From Plasmopara viticola (taxonomy: Eukaryota; Oomycota; Peronosporomycetes; Peronosporales; Peronosporaceae): DNA of 64,000 nt. Below, one piece after another: positions 33,067-45,062 of the stretch (position 1 is the first letter of the stretch; each line of letters opens with the position of its first letter). Location of the stretch: NCBI GenBank assembly GCA_001695595.3, contig MBPM02000083.1:266257-330256 (forward strand), read 5' to 3'. The notes below the pieces were generated by a model. That model ran no database searches. It had not been told where the DNA came from and worked only from the letters and a program-made list of their open reading frames with translations. The position numbers and the translations under genes are program-made.

Positions 33067-35052
33067 TGTACGACGGTGCTCGCGACAGGATGTCATTTGA
33101 CGTAATTGTTCATAGGATTGGCTGATAACGTTGGAACGCTAACTTCAAGATTGCGTTGACCCACTTGATGACTCGAGGTAGAGAGGAATCCCTCTCTTTG
33201 TGTATCGATATCTGATGTGGCTGCCTCGTCCAATGAAAAACGCGAGTGCGTCGTTTCATGCCGACACTCGACGTAATATGACAGAATGATTGGAGTTTAG
33301 AACGGCTCGAAGCAGCTGTACTTGTGTAGAAAGAGCGGTTCGTGTGGATGACAGTTCTTCCTTGTGTTCGAAAGATCAAAATACGTGAGGAAATTGATCA
33401 AGACTACACTGAGATAATGTGCATTGAAGTACAAAGTGTTTTAACTTCGTCAACCTAACGTTGACATTTCGGTCGGACCAAAGCAGCCACTACTACATTC
33501 GTAGCGGCAAAAGCTACCTACACCATTGAAGCGACCTGACGTTATTTTTAAAATTACAGGACGTACTTTACTTTTTATGAAAAAATTAGGGACTTACAGC
33601 ATCTTTACGGTATTTGATTGGCTGTTGAGACACAAATATGCACTTTAGGTCGAAAAGCGGGTGGAGGTTGAAGTAAAATTTGACGACGAAGGAGGAGCTG
33701 AAGCCACGTTTGTGGTCGGCGCAGCGTCGTGCCGGGGCTGCAGACTGCAGAAGACGCACAACGAACCCATCGACAGTTGAGCAGTAAGAAGTTTTCGTCG
33801 AGAGCTTTGGCTAGTCGAGGAGTTCATAGAAACAAGTCAAATTGATCAAGAGACATTATCAAGTATATCTACCAGAGATACAGATCAAATGTCGAGACAT
33901 GCGAACAACGACTTGCAACGATCAAGGGGAAGCTCGTCGCCTATACGTATTGACCGAGAGTTAATACGCAGTGGCTGGCTTTACATGTCATGTCATATAC
34001 GTTTATAAACAAGAGTCTTGATTGCGAAAATGTGAATTAAGATGAAAGGTTTTAGAAAATAAAAATTGCATCGCTACAATTCTACAAAGACAGCAACTTT
34101 GGCAAGCTACGTGGAGAGATGGAGGTGCTGGATGGCATGCTGTCTGTACGGTTTTCAGAGCCCGATGAAACCAGGCGACCGTTCTGTTTGAAGAGAGGCA
34201 GCTGGTGAAGATGGTTCTTTTGTCTGCTCTAAATCGAACGACGACTATGCGAGCGCCTGGGTCTGTCTCTGCAGAGCTTGTCAGGCGGTGATAACAATAC
34301 TATCTCGCCTTCTGCTGCTCGCTATCCAGTACCGAGCAATTACAATCGGTGGATGGGTCAACTGATGCTCGAATTCGCACTAGCACGATTGATGCACGGA
34401 GCACTCGCTTCGTCGCAGAGTTGCGTCAAGTGCTTTACACAAGTATGTCCGGAGGCGATTTTTTGAAAGGCGCAATGTATAGGAATGTTGGAAGGATAAA
34501 GATTATAGTCTTATAAATATTTCTAGTTTGCTGCAACTTATCAACGTTCAAAACTCAAATTTTCCATTTTTCTAATGATAAGTTTTCGAAGCCGCTACCC
34601 CCCCCTAAGTTTTCGTTAATCCTTCCTCACCTCACTGTTAATAGCACCCCTCAATCACCAGATTCAGGGCTAAAACCCCCTTTCGTTGGATTTAAATGTT
34701 CTGTGGGATATACAACATTCGCATTGGAAAAAACCTTGCGCGTATGGAAGCTGACAATTTGATAAAAATCGCGACAGAAGATCATTGTTCGGTTAAAATA
34801 CGTGCAAAAAATCTTGCGCTAGGTGTAGGGTTTCGAGGTGGGCTGATTAACGAAAGAGGGGGGGCTCCCTAAAAATTTGATATCATCCAGTATCACTGAG
34901 TTTTGTTTAGATCCGTAACTGACCTCCATACAAAAGCAAGCATTCACTCAAATGCGTGATGTGTAGGTAGGCAAGAGGTATCTATGTTTCTCATTTAGCC
35001 AACACAGGGATCTATGTTTCTCATGCAACTTCTATATTTCTCCTTCAGGGCG
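33067..35052. other. Intergenic region between FYVE gene and aldo/keto reductase
   Basis: Short frames at 33110-33379, 33645-33827 (Ser/Thr-rich) and 34278-34466 have no known motif. From about 34.5 kb the plus strand has several runs of C and A. Nothing else was recognised. Confidence 0.45.
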
Positions 35053-35069
35053 TCATTTTCCGATTTGCC
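35053..35069 (+). promoter_or_regulatory. Oomycete Inr + FPR core promoter of aldo/keto reductase gene
   Basis: TCATTTTCCGATTTGCC lies 30-46 nt above the ATG at 35099. It combines an initiator (TCATTTTCC) and the flanking element (GATTTGCC), an almost ideal match to the published Phytophthora consensus. Confidence 0.78.
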
Positions 35070-35098
35070 AGCAAGTCAACAGATCTCTTTTTTTTCAA

Positions 35099-36148
35099 AT
35101 GGCCCCTCCCGCGCAAACCATGAAGTATCGTTTCTTGGGTGACTCTGGTTTGCTCGTCTCCCGTCTATCGTTTGGGAGCTGGGTGACCTTTGACGCGCAA
35201 CTGGACTTTGAAAAGGCCTATGACATCATGGAGCACGCCTACAAAAACGGCGTGAATTTCTTCGACAACGCCGAGGTGTATGCCAACGGCAAGTCGGAGC
35301 TCATCATGGGCAAGGTGGTGAAGGCTGGCATCGAGCGCAAGGTGTGGGAGCGCGAGGACCTCGTGATCAGCACCAAACTCTTTTTTGGCACCAAGCCAGG
35401 CCCGAACAATACGGGCAACAGCCGAAAACACATTGTCGAAGGCATGAAGGCGTCGCTCAAGCGGTTTGATCTGGACTATGTGGACCTAGTCTTTTGCCAC
35501 CGCCCGGATCCGTCGACGCCCATTGAGGAGTCTGTGCGTGCAATGAACTTTATCATTGAGCAAGGCTGGGCCTTTTACTGGGGCACTAGTGAATGGTGCG
35601 CCAAGGACATTATTGAGGCCTGTGACATTGCCGATCGCCTCGGTCTGATCCGTCCTGTGTACGACCAACCGCAGTACAATATTTTCGAGCGCTCGCGCGT
35701 CGAGTACGACTTTGATGTGTTGTACAAAAAGTACAAGTACGGCCTCACCACGTGGTCTCCGCTGGCTTCGGGCTTTCTGACGGGCAAGTACAGCAAGGGC
35801 ATTCCAGAAGGCTCGCGCCTGTCCCAGCCGGCATACAAAGAGTTGTTATCGAAGGGCATGGAGGAAAAGGTGGCCAAAGCGGACAAGCTCATTGAAGTGG
35901 CGAAAGAAGTGGGCTGCTCGCTAGCGCAGCTGGCGATTGCCTGGGTGGCCGCCAATCCGAACGTGTCTACAGTGATCCTTGGGGCCACTAGTATCAAACA
36001 ATTGGATGAAAACCTCAAGGCGATGGAATTTGTCGACAAGATCACACCCGAAATTCGCGACAAGATCGATGCGATTGCCAACTTTAAGCCCTCGCTGGTC
36101 GCTCAAGCCGAGCCTTGGGTTGTTGACCGACGCCAAAAGTGGCTGTAA
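35099..36148 (+). CDS. Aldo/keto reductase, voltage-gated K+ channel beta-subunit type
   Basis: 349 residues, single exon, GC-rich at third codon positions. It is an NADPH-dependent aldo/keto reductase (TIM barrel) of the Kv-beta/AKR6-like group. The catalytic tetrad is visible: Asp and Tyr in the FDNAEVYANGKSE segment, Lys in ISTKLFFG, and His in the DLVFCHRPD segment. The cofactor-binding C-terminal segment STVILGATSIKQLDENL is intact. Length fits the family core (about 330). In animals these proteins bind channel tetramers. In oomycetes the partner is unknown, and a soluble reductase acting on aldehydes or ketones is equally likely. No sign of damage. Confidence 0.92.
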   Translation: MAPPAQTMKYRFLGDSGLLVSRLSFGSWVTFDAQLDFEKAYDIMEHAYKNGVNFFDNAEVYANGKSELIMGKVVKAGIERKVWEREDLVISTKLFFGTKPGPNNTGNSRKHIVEGMKASLKRFDLDYVDLVFCHRPDPSTPIEESVRAMNFIIEQGWAFYWGTSEWCAKDIIEACDIADRLGLIRPVYDQPQYNIFERSRVEYDFDVLYKKYKYGLTTWSPLASGFLTGKYSKGIPEGSRLSQPAYKELLSKGMEEKVAKADKLIEVAKEVGCSLAQLAIAWVAANPNVSTVILGATSIKQLDENLKAMEFVDKITPEIRDKIDAIANFKPSLVAQAEPWVVDRRQKWL

Positions 36149-36717
36149 GTGCCAAGTGTCGAGCATGATCGACGTTAGTTGGCGATACGTTTGTGCCTCG
36201 ACAAGCTCTTCAATTGCATAATTCGATAAAAAGAGCCGCTCATTAGCCCACTTTTCGATAACCAGCCCCCTCTGCTAAATGTTCGAATTAAAAGCAAAAA
36301 GACTTTGCAAACTTTCACGTCATCATTATTCTTCCAAATCCTTAGTTATGAGTCAACCAGAATGCATCGTCGGTACTACTTACGCGTCAATGGAAGAGGT
36401 TCGCTTGGCAGTAACCTTTCGATCGCAGGGTGAGGGCTTCATATTTACGTGCAAAAGAACAAGGACAGCTGGGCACCAATCAGACGGTTGAATGAACTTA
36501 ATATGTCTTAAATGCTTAACAACAGAAGACGGTGCAATGACTCAAGATTAAATTCCGATGCTTCTCACATAGCCAAAGCAGAGATCAACCTTAAGGTTGA
36601 TGCTCTTTGTACTGTCGATGATTACGGAGCTTCTGCTTTGTTTTTTAATAACTTAGTTTCATGCCAATCTTAATATTAAAACTTGCTCTTTTTTTCTGTA
36701 CCAGATTATCAGTTTAC
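36149..36717. other. Intergenic region downstream of aldo/keto reductase
   Basis: Contains one short plus-strand frame (36348-36491) described separately; otherwise nothing recognised. Confidence 0.45.
36348..36491 (+). pseudogene. Short ORF resembling the N-terminus of a MULE/FAR1-type transposase
   Basis: 47 codons from ATG to TGA. The stretch Tyr-Ala-Ser-Met-Glu-Glu-Val-Arg-Leu-Ala-Val...Glu-Gly-Phe-Ile-Phe-Thr-Cys-Lys is reminiscent of the start of Mutator-like/FAR1 transposases (an alpha helix followed by Gly-Phe-X-Phe and a Cys/Lys pair). No continuation of the domain is found downstream, so it is a relic at most. Confidence 0.2.
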
Positions 36718-36726
36718 ATACTTGCA

Positions 36727-37052
36727 CATTTCGGAAAAGGTTGGGGTGACGCCCTCCTTCCAAGCGCGGGGGCTAAATGCTCGCGCGCTTCGGGCAGGTG
36801 CTCTCGGGCATCTGCAGGTCTCTAACGAGTCTCACCCTCGACGCGACGGTCTCCAACACCAGGGCGCCACCTGGGCTCTTACCAAGTCAGAACTACACAA
36901 AATAATGGAAGACCCTCACGGCCTCGGTGCTGGCTGCACTGCCCGCCGAACGAGACCCGACGTATGCGGACACCACTCTATGCCGTGGACTAGCCATAGA
37001 GCCTAGCACGTGCATGACTTGGCAACGCGATAACGTAATACAATACAATACA
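36727..37052 (+). mobile_element. Non-autonomous LINE derivative, copy B (326 bp)
   Basis: The same three-piece structure as copy A (23041-23367) in the opposite orientation: LINE 5' end, about 30-bp internal piece, LINE 3' end with an AATAC-repeat tail. Both internal junctions are at the same positions as in copy A. It is flanked by a 9-bp duplication ATACTTGCA at 36718-36726 and 37053-37061; the first bases overlap the tail repeat. It encodes only a 42-codon frame from the LINE start codon. Confidence 0.9.
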
Positions 37053-38950
37053 ATACTTGCAAATTTGCAAAGGTTGTTTGCATTAAACCCCACTCCAACC
37101 GATAATAGATTATTTCTATAGCTTAGAGTTACTGTATCAAGGAGGGGGGAATGTGATTAGCGAAAAGGGGGAGTTTGGTCAGCAGCTCCCTATAAAATTT
37201 TATACAGGCAATCGTCTTATTTGAAACATAGTTTTGGCGCTCGCCCTGAAGCCATTCAAAGCCTTGAAAGCGGTAGCTATCAATCACTCGCCCACTGCCT
37301 GCTTCTCTTTACAACCACACTATTGGAGTGACTGGAACAGGTCGCGTACAAGTTTTAGTCAAACACAAGGGCAAAGAAATGAATGGCCATGACAATCTCA
37401 ACTTTACATTGAGTGCTCTGTATATTAGGCTACAATGGAGCTTGTTGCTTTGCGTACCTCACATCTCAAAAGGGCTTTCTCGCTCCGTAATCAGCCATAA
37501 TGACTTGAGTAAAAGCTGCCTTTTAAGCAGCTGGCATAGTCTGGATCACAGAGCAACCATTTGAATTCCACCGCAATACTGTTTTACGTCACGCGCAAAG
37601 ACTGGTACTCGCAAACAACAAACGCGTTACATACTTTCCGGAGAGTAATTGCACACAGTCGGTGATGATTCAGTAACTGTTAATGCTGACGCTGGTAAAG
37701 AGTGGTAGACACGTTTAAGCGATGAAGCAAACAATGGCGCGTGAATGTATTGATCGAAATAATATTACATAGATGTCACTTGTCGAATTACTGACCGCAA
37801 AGAAACTGTGGCCTTCGGAGACTGGCCTGTCTAAGGCAAAAACCTAAGTCGCACCAAAGTCTCTGTGCTCGTGGTGGCTCCCTTTGAAGCGCGTGTCTTT
37901 TCGGGACAAATGACTCGAGTGACGTCAACAGATTTTACTTGTTGCGTCAAACACTATGTGATGTAAATGGTCATCAAACGCCAGTGAAATCATTTCTGCG
38001 GTGATCGTCGATACAAACCTCCGAGTGCATGAATTTATACTAGCGCCCATTAAAGATCTGTCAGCAAGAAGGTTCGGTGGCACAGCACAATTCTTTTTCG
38101 TTTAAGCTGACAGCAAAGAAAGACGTCCTGCTGTAATAGCTCGAATCGTTGTATCAAAGTCGCGTTCTGACCACCATAAGTTTGGGGAGCACTTGAATGT
38201 ATGGGTTGTCCTCATTGCGCTCAGGTGACTCAATAACAAAAATTACCCACAAAATTTATGGGATCCGCTGCCTTTCAGTTGCTGTTCGGCTCTTTTAATA
38301 GCTCCAAGGACGGTTTGCCTTTCCGGTGTGTCGTTGACATTAGTAGCTAGGCCTATTGGTTAGATGGAGTGGTAGACACAGGAAACACGGCTGCTTGCAA
38401 AAAGCAAAGTGTAGTTTTGTTTCTTAGGGTCAATTTGCAAGATCTAAGATTTTTATAGTAGTACATGTGGGTACCAAACCAGACAATTATAAGCCACATC
38501 GTGTTACAAAGCAGATAAAATATGGCTTGTTTCCTTAATGTTAAGCCCAACGAGACTGTGGTCGAGTGGAATTACACGTTATAGCTCTTTTCTTTCTAGT
38601 GAAGAGAAGGGAGTTCAATGGTAGGTGCGCGCACCTGCTGAAGACCAAAATATGGCGTGTAATCGCTACGACTGAGCTTCAGTTTTAATTATTCTGCTTT
38701 GAGGTCAATTGCTTACCACAACGGCATCTAGCATTTACTGCCCCTCAATGATGTGGACAAAGAAAAAAATGTTTTCATCTGAGAAAAAGTTTTTATCGCT
38801 ACGAGGCTCTGTTTTTCTTTTTAATAGGTAAGTTTACAGGGATTTCCTCATTTAGCATTTCTTAGAATTGCCTTCGAATTCAATCATATCGAAGATTAAC
38901 CACCCGACCGATTGAGCACAGTTATGCTGTGCTTTCAAAAACTATTTACA

Positions 38951-39190
38951 GATCTGTGGCCTGAGTGGCTAGCCGCTCGACTCAAACCGAAATCGGGAGG
39001 GACCGGTCTGATACCCATATGTTTCAACCGGAGATAGGTCAGTAAAGTAGACAAGCAATCACATCCTGCGCTACCTATCCGCACCCAAATGGGTGTATAA
39101 AATTTGGGTGAGCTAGACATCCCACTAACTAAAAAAATATCATGGTGTAACGAGGGGTATGGAATCTGGAACGCGACCAGCATCCCGCGC
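38951..39190 (+). repeat. tRNA-derived SINE-like element
   Basis: A Pol III A-box-like TGGCCTGAGTGGC at 38957-38969 and a B-box-like GGTCTGATACC at 39005-39015 are spaced as in a Ser/Leu-type tRNA. The body after them is unrelated to a tRNA. The 3' limit is uncertain, with a possible T-rich end near 39245-39255. No target-site duplication was found. It is consistent with the tRNA-related SINEs known from Phytophthora. Confidence 0.55.
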
Positions 39191-40370
39191 TAGAGACAGT
39201 CAAGTCCGAGCGCGTGGGTTTCGGTAGCTTAAAGCTCTAAGACAATTTTTTTTAATTTGCTTCTACATTTTCTGTGGTCAAAAGCCAACATTATACTAGT
39301 CCAACTGAAGCGCAAGCAAGCTGGACTTACATACTACGCGGACTTGACTTTTATCTACGCTCCGTCCACTCGACGCACAAGAAGAGTAAAAGAAATCTAA
39401 GAGCTTACATTAGTGATTGGTCTCATTGTAAAGACTATAATGAGCACTTACGACTAGTCTTGTTGAATGAGTGAGCCGATTTAGTTTATGTGGACGGTCT
39501 CGGAACAGGCATGGGCGAATATTGTGGCACGACGAAGTTTGCCTCTTCAAAGTTTTGGAGTTTTTGGTACAATTTTTTGTATGCGATAGATCTTTTTATC
39601 ATAAGCCTCACTGTTAAAGAAAGCATATGACTATACTCAAGACATGATGGTGCACGAAAATTAGCAGCTGGATTCTCGTCATTATCTTTTATAGGTAATT
39701 TTTTTTAAAAAAGACGTCATGCCTCCAAAGCTTAAAACTACCCGAGCAAAGAAATCTTTTTATCTGAGCTGAAAACTTAATCTTATTATCGATAAATAAA
39801 TTGTATGGTCTACCCCACATATTTAAAATTCTCAGCATAGTATTACTTTTTTGGAAGCAGCGGCCTTTTGATCATGGATATTGCTCCTGTTCACTACTCA
39901 AATTAGCTACTGCGTTGTCTTTGTACACATGCTAAAAACTATACTTTACTCGTGCCACACGATATAGCATTACTAACTATTGTGGCAAATATCGGGTATG
40001 TGTAATTTTTGTGATAGTCGATGCTCTCGTCTTCAGTCTTTGTTAAGCTCATTAAAGTCGATTGATTATCATATGCAGTGTCGTGTACATTTGAAGCTTA
40101 GCGATAAGTTATTTGGAATCATGTTTGTTGTGGCCTCAGATATCGAAAAAGAAGGTCGATTATATTGGCCGTGCACCTACTTCGTATTGAGCTAGATACA
40201 CAAACTGATTATAGCTGAATTTGCTAGCCTCGAGTCAAATAGCCAGCTAAGCCTTTATGTAGCAGCCCCCTCGAATCCGAGCAATTAGGCTTAAGTGAGT
40301 CATGTTCTTTCTCGTGTTGTTCGTATGGCTCTTCTTGCAAAAAAAGCTAGACCCGATATTAGTATGGGTA

Positions 40371-40907
40371 CTAAAAATACTGATACCTTTTGGTAGACAG
40401 ACTTGACCACGTCTTTTTTACTATGCTTAGCGGGTTGTATTGTCGCTGGCAACATTGGCTACCAGATACACTAAAATAGCGCCTTAAATGTGGGTAACAT
40501 AAAGCCGTTAAGAGTGGGTAATAAAGCTCTACAAGCGAATCTCGTAGGTCCGCGAGCCCCAGTCGGTAACACAGTACCACCAAATGTGGGTTACAGAGCT
40601 CCGCGAGTGATAAAATAGACTCACAAAACGCACTGGGTGACATAGGACCGCAGGTGGGTAGCAAAGTATTACAAAGTGCGGACAACATAGCGGAGCCAAA
40701 AGCAGGATGTAAATGTAAAAATAGCCGACCACTATGAGTCTCGAACGACCTTGTGCCTAGCAAAGAGACCTTATTGACAGGGGAAATTGTCCATTTGGAG
40801 GCTAACAGAGCTCGAAGAACTGGGTGCAACTGGTTAAAATTCAAACTAAAACTATTTTGGGAATGATGTTCCTTTACCTCTCTCAGAAAAATATATACAT
40901 GTCTCAT
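40371..40907 (-). repeat. Degenerate minisatellite read as a 178-codon frame
   Basis: Between about 40490 and 40690 the plus strand repeats variants of 'TGGGTAACA-...-GCTCT(G/A)-...-CG(A/C)G' at 30-45 bp intervals (for example GTGGGTAACATAAAG, GTGGGTAATAAAGCTCT, GTGGGTTACAGAGCTCC, GTGGGTAGCAAAGT). The open frame on the minus strand simply follows this repeat, so I do not call it a gene. Confidence 0.5.
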
Positions 40908-42392
40908 TCGAGACGTAAATATTCAAAATCAGCCTTCTTGACAGCTTGTGTTGCACTTTGTCTCAGAGATCCTAATTTTTCTAAAATCGAGAGCGACTAT
41001 TTTTGAGCATAGTAATTTCTACTATTACGCATATAGTTGTGGTCTGTAGAGCGTGTACCAATTTTTTGTGAGCTGTTCGATACAGCGATTTATGTCACAA
41101 AATTGGGTAATACTTTTAAACACACAGGGCTCATGAAATCCTGTTACACTCTCCCCTCTTATGTTCTAACACATAACATCACCGTTATGACATATGCCGG
41201 TTCTCAGAAGCCTGCACGACAAACAAACTGAGAGATAGCCTATTTCGAAGTCACAGACAGAGTTACATCCAGCTCACACTATCCGAATGCCACACGACAT
41301 GTTAGCGTAAGTACGCTATGCCGTCAGATGACGAACTGATTGCTCGCAGAATACAAACGCGCCACGCGCGTCAGTTACCCTTTGTTAAGAGCAAGCATGA
41401 CCTGAGTCTCATGATCGACTACAACCCTCCAGCCTCGGCATCAGAAATAAAGAAAGTGGATGCTCTCCTCGACAAAGTCTGGTGAGCCAGCAGCTTGTAT
41501 AATCAGCCACATTGTCCAAAGAGGCTTCTCACTCCACTAGTCGCAGGGCTGTGCGCTGCATACTTTGTCCTCACGAGCGATCATACGCATCACACGCACC
41601 CCATATCCACTGACAGATTATATGTTTGTGCTTGACGAAAAAGAGCACCTCCGATGAGGTGCAAGAGCCCGAGGTCCAGTCACAGCAGAATCAATCTTGC
41701 GTAACTTTACAAAAAGGGAACGAGCTGGCTTTATGTTGTGGACAACAGATCAATTAACGACGGTCCATAATCAGTCAATGACAAGTCTTTAGCCGAGCGA
41801 GATCGAACCAAGGATTCCGCTTCGGTCCCACATCGACTTCACTAACACAATTTCGATGTGCAGTACATCTTTCTTAGTCTTGTACCCAAGACTTGAAAAG
41901 CAATATGTCATCTCTGAACCTGGCTACCAGGAACCTCGAGATAAGATTTGCTTGAAGCCTCAGTTTCATGTCCTAGCGACGGGTGCATAGTCATGTCGGA
42001 GACGTTAGCCTTTATGATTTGATAGCTCAACAAAGATAAGGTAATCTTGTCGAAGTATTGCCATTGGCTCTCGGACTGGGTATAGCTATACTGAGTTTGA
42101 CCCTGGCGACAGCGTCGCGCAAGATGACACTTCACATGAAAGTGGAGCTTGGGATTTCTGTCACGATTAGGGGCATGTTGACGATATCGAAGCATCGTGC
42201 ATCCCACAAAGAGCTTTGATTCAATGAAGTTCGCGACCGACGTCTGGCAGATGTAGACAACAGTTGAACGTACGCTAACATCGACCTCTTAGCTAAGACA
42301 TGCCATAAGTGCATCAGCATTGGAATCTTTAGGTTGTGTCCGAACGGACTCAAGCCTCAAACGCGGAAAAGCATCGCTTTGCAAGCAATTTA

Positions 42393-42641
42393 ACTACTCG
42401 CGTTTGGGATGAAACGAAGCTTGGTCTACCGTGGCCAATCCTACGCATGACCTGGCGCCAACGCTCCCGTGCTCACATGTACTCAGTAACAATACGACTT
42501 AAGAAAGCCAGCAAAAGCACTGGGGAGGCAGACGAGGCCTTCCCGACGCCAAGATTGGGGCACTTGTATGTGGATTATGAAGCTGGGGTGGACAGTAAAG
42601 CCCATGAGCTTAAAATTTTAATCGACCGCTCTGAGTCCTAG
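42393..42641 (+). other. Frame conserved in both repeat copies (copy 1)
   Basis: A reading frame through SNLTT...KLGLPWPILR...WRQR...AHM ending in Asp-Arg-Ser-Glu-Ser-stop is kept in both copies (copy 2: about 56655-56921) despite about 8% DNA divergence and several indels. Two single-base indels in one copy cancel each other. Function unknown. In copy 2 this frame continues directly from the last viral gene. Confidence 0.35.
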
Positions 42642-44942
42642 CGCGAGCATTTTAAATTTTGTCGGTACGTCACTTTCTTACATAGTATGCGCCTATCTCG
42701 GCCGGCCGTTCGAATGCATAGCCTTTCATGTTCGTAGTATTCCAAACTTATAGCTTACACGGTGGTTAATACAATGTACCAGCTGCCGTATGGCCACTCG
42801 CCTTCACTATACCAAAAATTTCGATCAGGGAAACAGCTATCCAAAAGATTTTCTGGGAAATTCTGTAGACTCATATGAAATTTGGTGTTCTGAAGATCAA
42901 TTACATTATAAGACGCCTCGCAAATTTGATAAATGCGTCGTCGTTGTTTTGAGAAGGTCGACGGTGCATGCGCCTCCATGCATCTGAAAGGTGAGATGAC
43001 ACGACGATATCTCTTGCTCAAAATTTCAAGCTTAACACTTCTAGCGGTGGGATTAGAGTATCTGGCTCATTTTAACAACATATTTGATCTCTGTATCTCG
43101 TGTAAATCCTTAAAACGTTCAGTTTATTTTTGCGGATGCACTCGTGTCCTGTAGACCATCGCCTACGTATATTTACCGATATGATAAGTCTGATGACTGT
43201 TTCGTGGAAAATGTGAAATAGATTTTTCGAATTTTCTCTCTCACTTGTATTGACAGCCTCCGCACTACAGAGGGCGAGTAATATTTATAAGTGACTCGTT
43301 TCATCTTTTTAGCGTGTTAATTCTGAACTGCAGCGTCAAGTACAAATTAACTTTACAAGGCTCACTGACCCATCTATGCGCCGCCTTTGCAGATATAATG
43401 CAAAGTGCGTTATGCATACGATTGGTCCGTTTTGTCTTACCAAATGTCTTTGTATAGTCTACTGCGAATAATAGTAGGTAGATTTCTAAAAAAAGTAAAC
43501 TAGGCTTGTTAGACGTAATGGTAAATTGCGGGTTGATACTCGACTCCATTGAGTCAGGGACCTATGGTGTTGCAATATCGTATCCATATACAGACTTGCA
43601 GTTTCTACCAGTAATTCTATACTAATGACAACACTAGTATGCCCGTGTGGGCAATAATCCAAAGACATATCCAGGGATAATGGGAGTCCAACAGTCCGTC
43701 GGTATAGACAGGCTATGATAAAAAGCCGATGTGGATTCGACCCTCTGGCAGATCTTACATGTCTTTGTATATATGTTCACCTGCTTGTATATACAAGACC
43801 ACTGAAAAGTTGTGAAGGCTAAAATTTTGTTTTCCGTTACTTTCTCATAATCTTTTGCGGCGTTGCTCAAGCCAAGGAGGTTCATACTTTCTCGAAGTTT
43901 ACTCGCGTCCTCATGGCTCTTTACAAAAAGACGAGGCCTTAAGTCTCCTCTGCCGCAAACACACATTTGCCGATGTGAGTGTAACGATGAGAAGGCCTCA
44001 TTACCTTGACAACGTGCCTGAAGAAGCTTGAATGAGCTATTACAAAAATTATAGTCTATTATACAATAAAATCACTTCCAAGAAATCGACTGGTCTCCTC
44101 TTCAGCGGATAAGAGTAGATGTATCGTCAAATTTTGTTCTGGCGAACGCTATAACGACTGTGTGATCAACCGTTTGAGCGTCGCCAGGGCGTTGTATACG
44201 ATCCATCACGGCATACGGCCACACGTACCGATCGCTTTAAACTTATCCAACGCCCCCTTTTTCATTTGATAACTAGATCTAACGCACCGTTGAACGTACA
44301 CCTGAACATGTCGTAAGCAGCAAGTTTTTGGTGTTTTTTAGTATCACTGTACCACTCATCTAACTATAGGCATGGGCCAATCGCCAATTTTTGCTACTTA
44401 TTTCTTGCATAATGTCATTCTCAGTCTTATTGATGAAGATTGTGCAAAAGCGCCACGCTGCTCGCATTTGCCTTGTCACTTGATATTTCGTTCTTGGGTG
44501 GAGGTAAGCTTCGTATTTCACCTCTCTTTTCGAATGATATTTTGTTGGCAGGCCTTCGGACATCACATACGAGTATTTCTTCAATTGTCCCACAGAGGAT
44601 TTTATTAATTCAGCAAATCAAAGAAAAAATTCGGAATTAAGAAGTTATAACAAAGGTTTCGTTTTTGTGCTTATGGGTGCAACGCCCACTCCCCCGATCG
44701 TAAGTCAACGTTTTGATTTATTCATATCAAATACTTAAAGCAGCTCTCTCTAATTTTAAACAACCACTAATTAAATATTGTCGTAATAGAGTTTTTATAC
44801 TAATACTTAGAATCATCTTTTTTTTTCTTGGAGTAAGGCAGATAATGATCTGCAATTTCTACTTGTTTAAAGTAGAGAGCAAAGGTCAGAAAATTAAACA
44901 TATTTTTCCCCTCAATATATAGCTACGACAGCTCTGCTGTAG

Positions 44943-45062
44943 CTTTCAAGACAAGCTCATCAATAAATAGGCCATTATAGGTCGGATCTTTGCTTTGAGA
45001 GCCTTTCAAGACAAGCTCATCAATAAATAGGCCATTATAGGTCGGATCTTTGCTTTGAGAGC
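44943..45062. repeat. 60-bp tandem duplication private to R1
   Basis: The 60 bp at 44943-45002 are repeated at 45003-45062 with near-perfect identity (core TTTCAAGACAAGCTCATCAA). The matching place in R2 (about 59209-59268) has a single unit, so this duplication arose, or was lost, after the two repeats separated. Confidence 0.95.

Larger units (their letters stand above)
37062..42360. other. Gene-poor region before the viral locus
   Basis: No gene is supported. Contains a tRNA-derived SINE-like element near 38951-39190. A 178-codon minus-strand frame at 40371-40907 is built from imperfect repeats of a Leu/Cys/Tyr-rich unit (about 16-20 codons, one per CTCTGTAA/TGGGTAACA-like DNA motif) and looks like a degenerate minisatellite rather than a gene. 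Confidence 0.45.

Noticed and set aside
40371..40907. 178-codon minus-strand frame as a gene
   Set aside because: It follows a degenerate tandem DNA repeat; the peptide is a repeat of the same unit without a domain.
41796..41860. Minus-strand GGTTCGATC near 41.8 kb suggesting a tRNA T-arm
   Set aside because: The stems around it do not pair and no D-arm or acceptor partner lies at the right distance.
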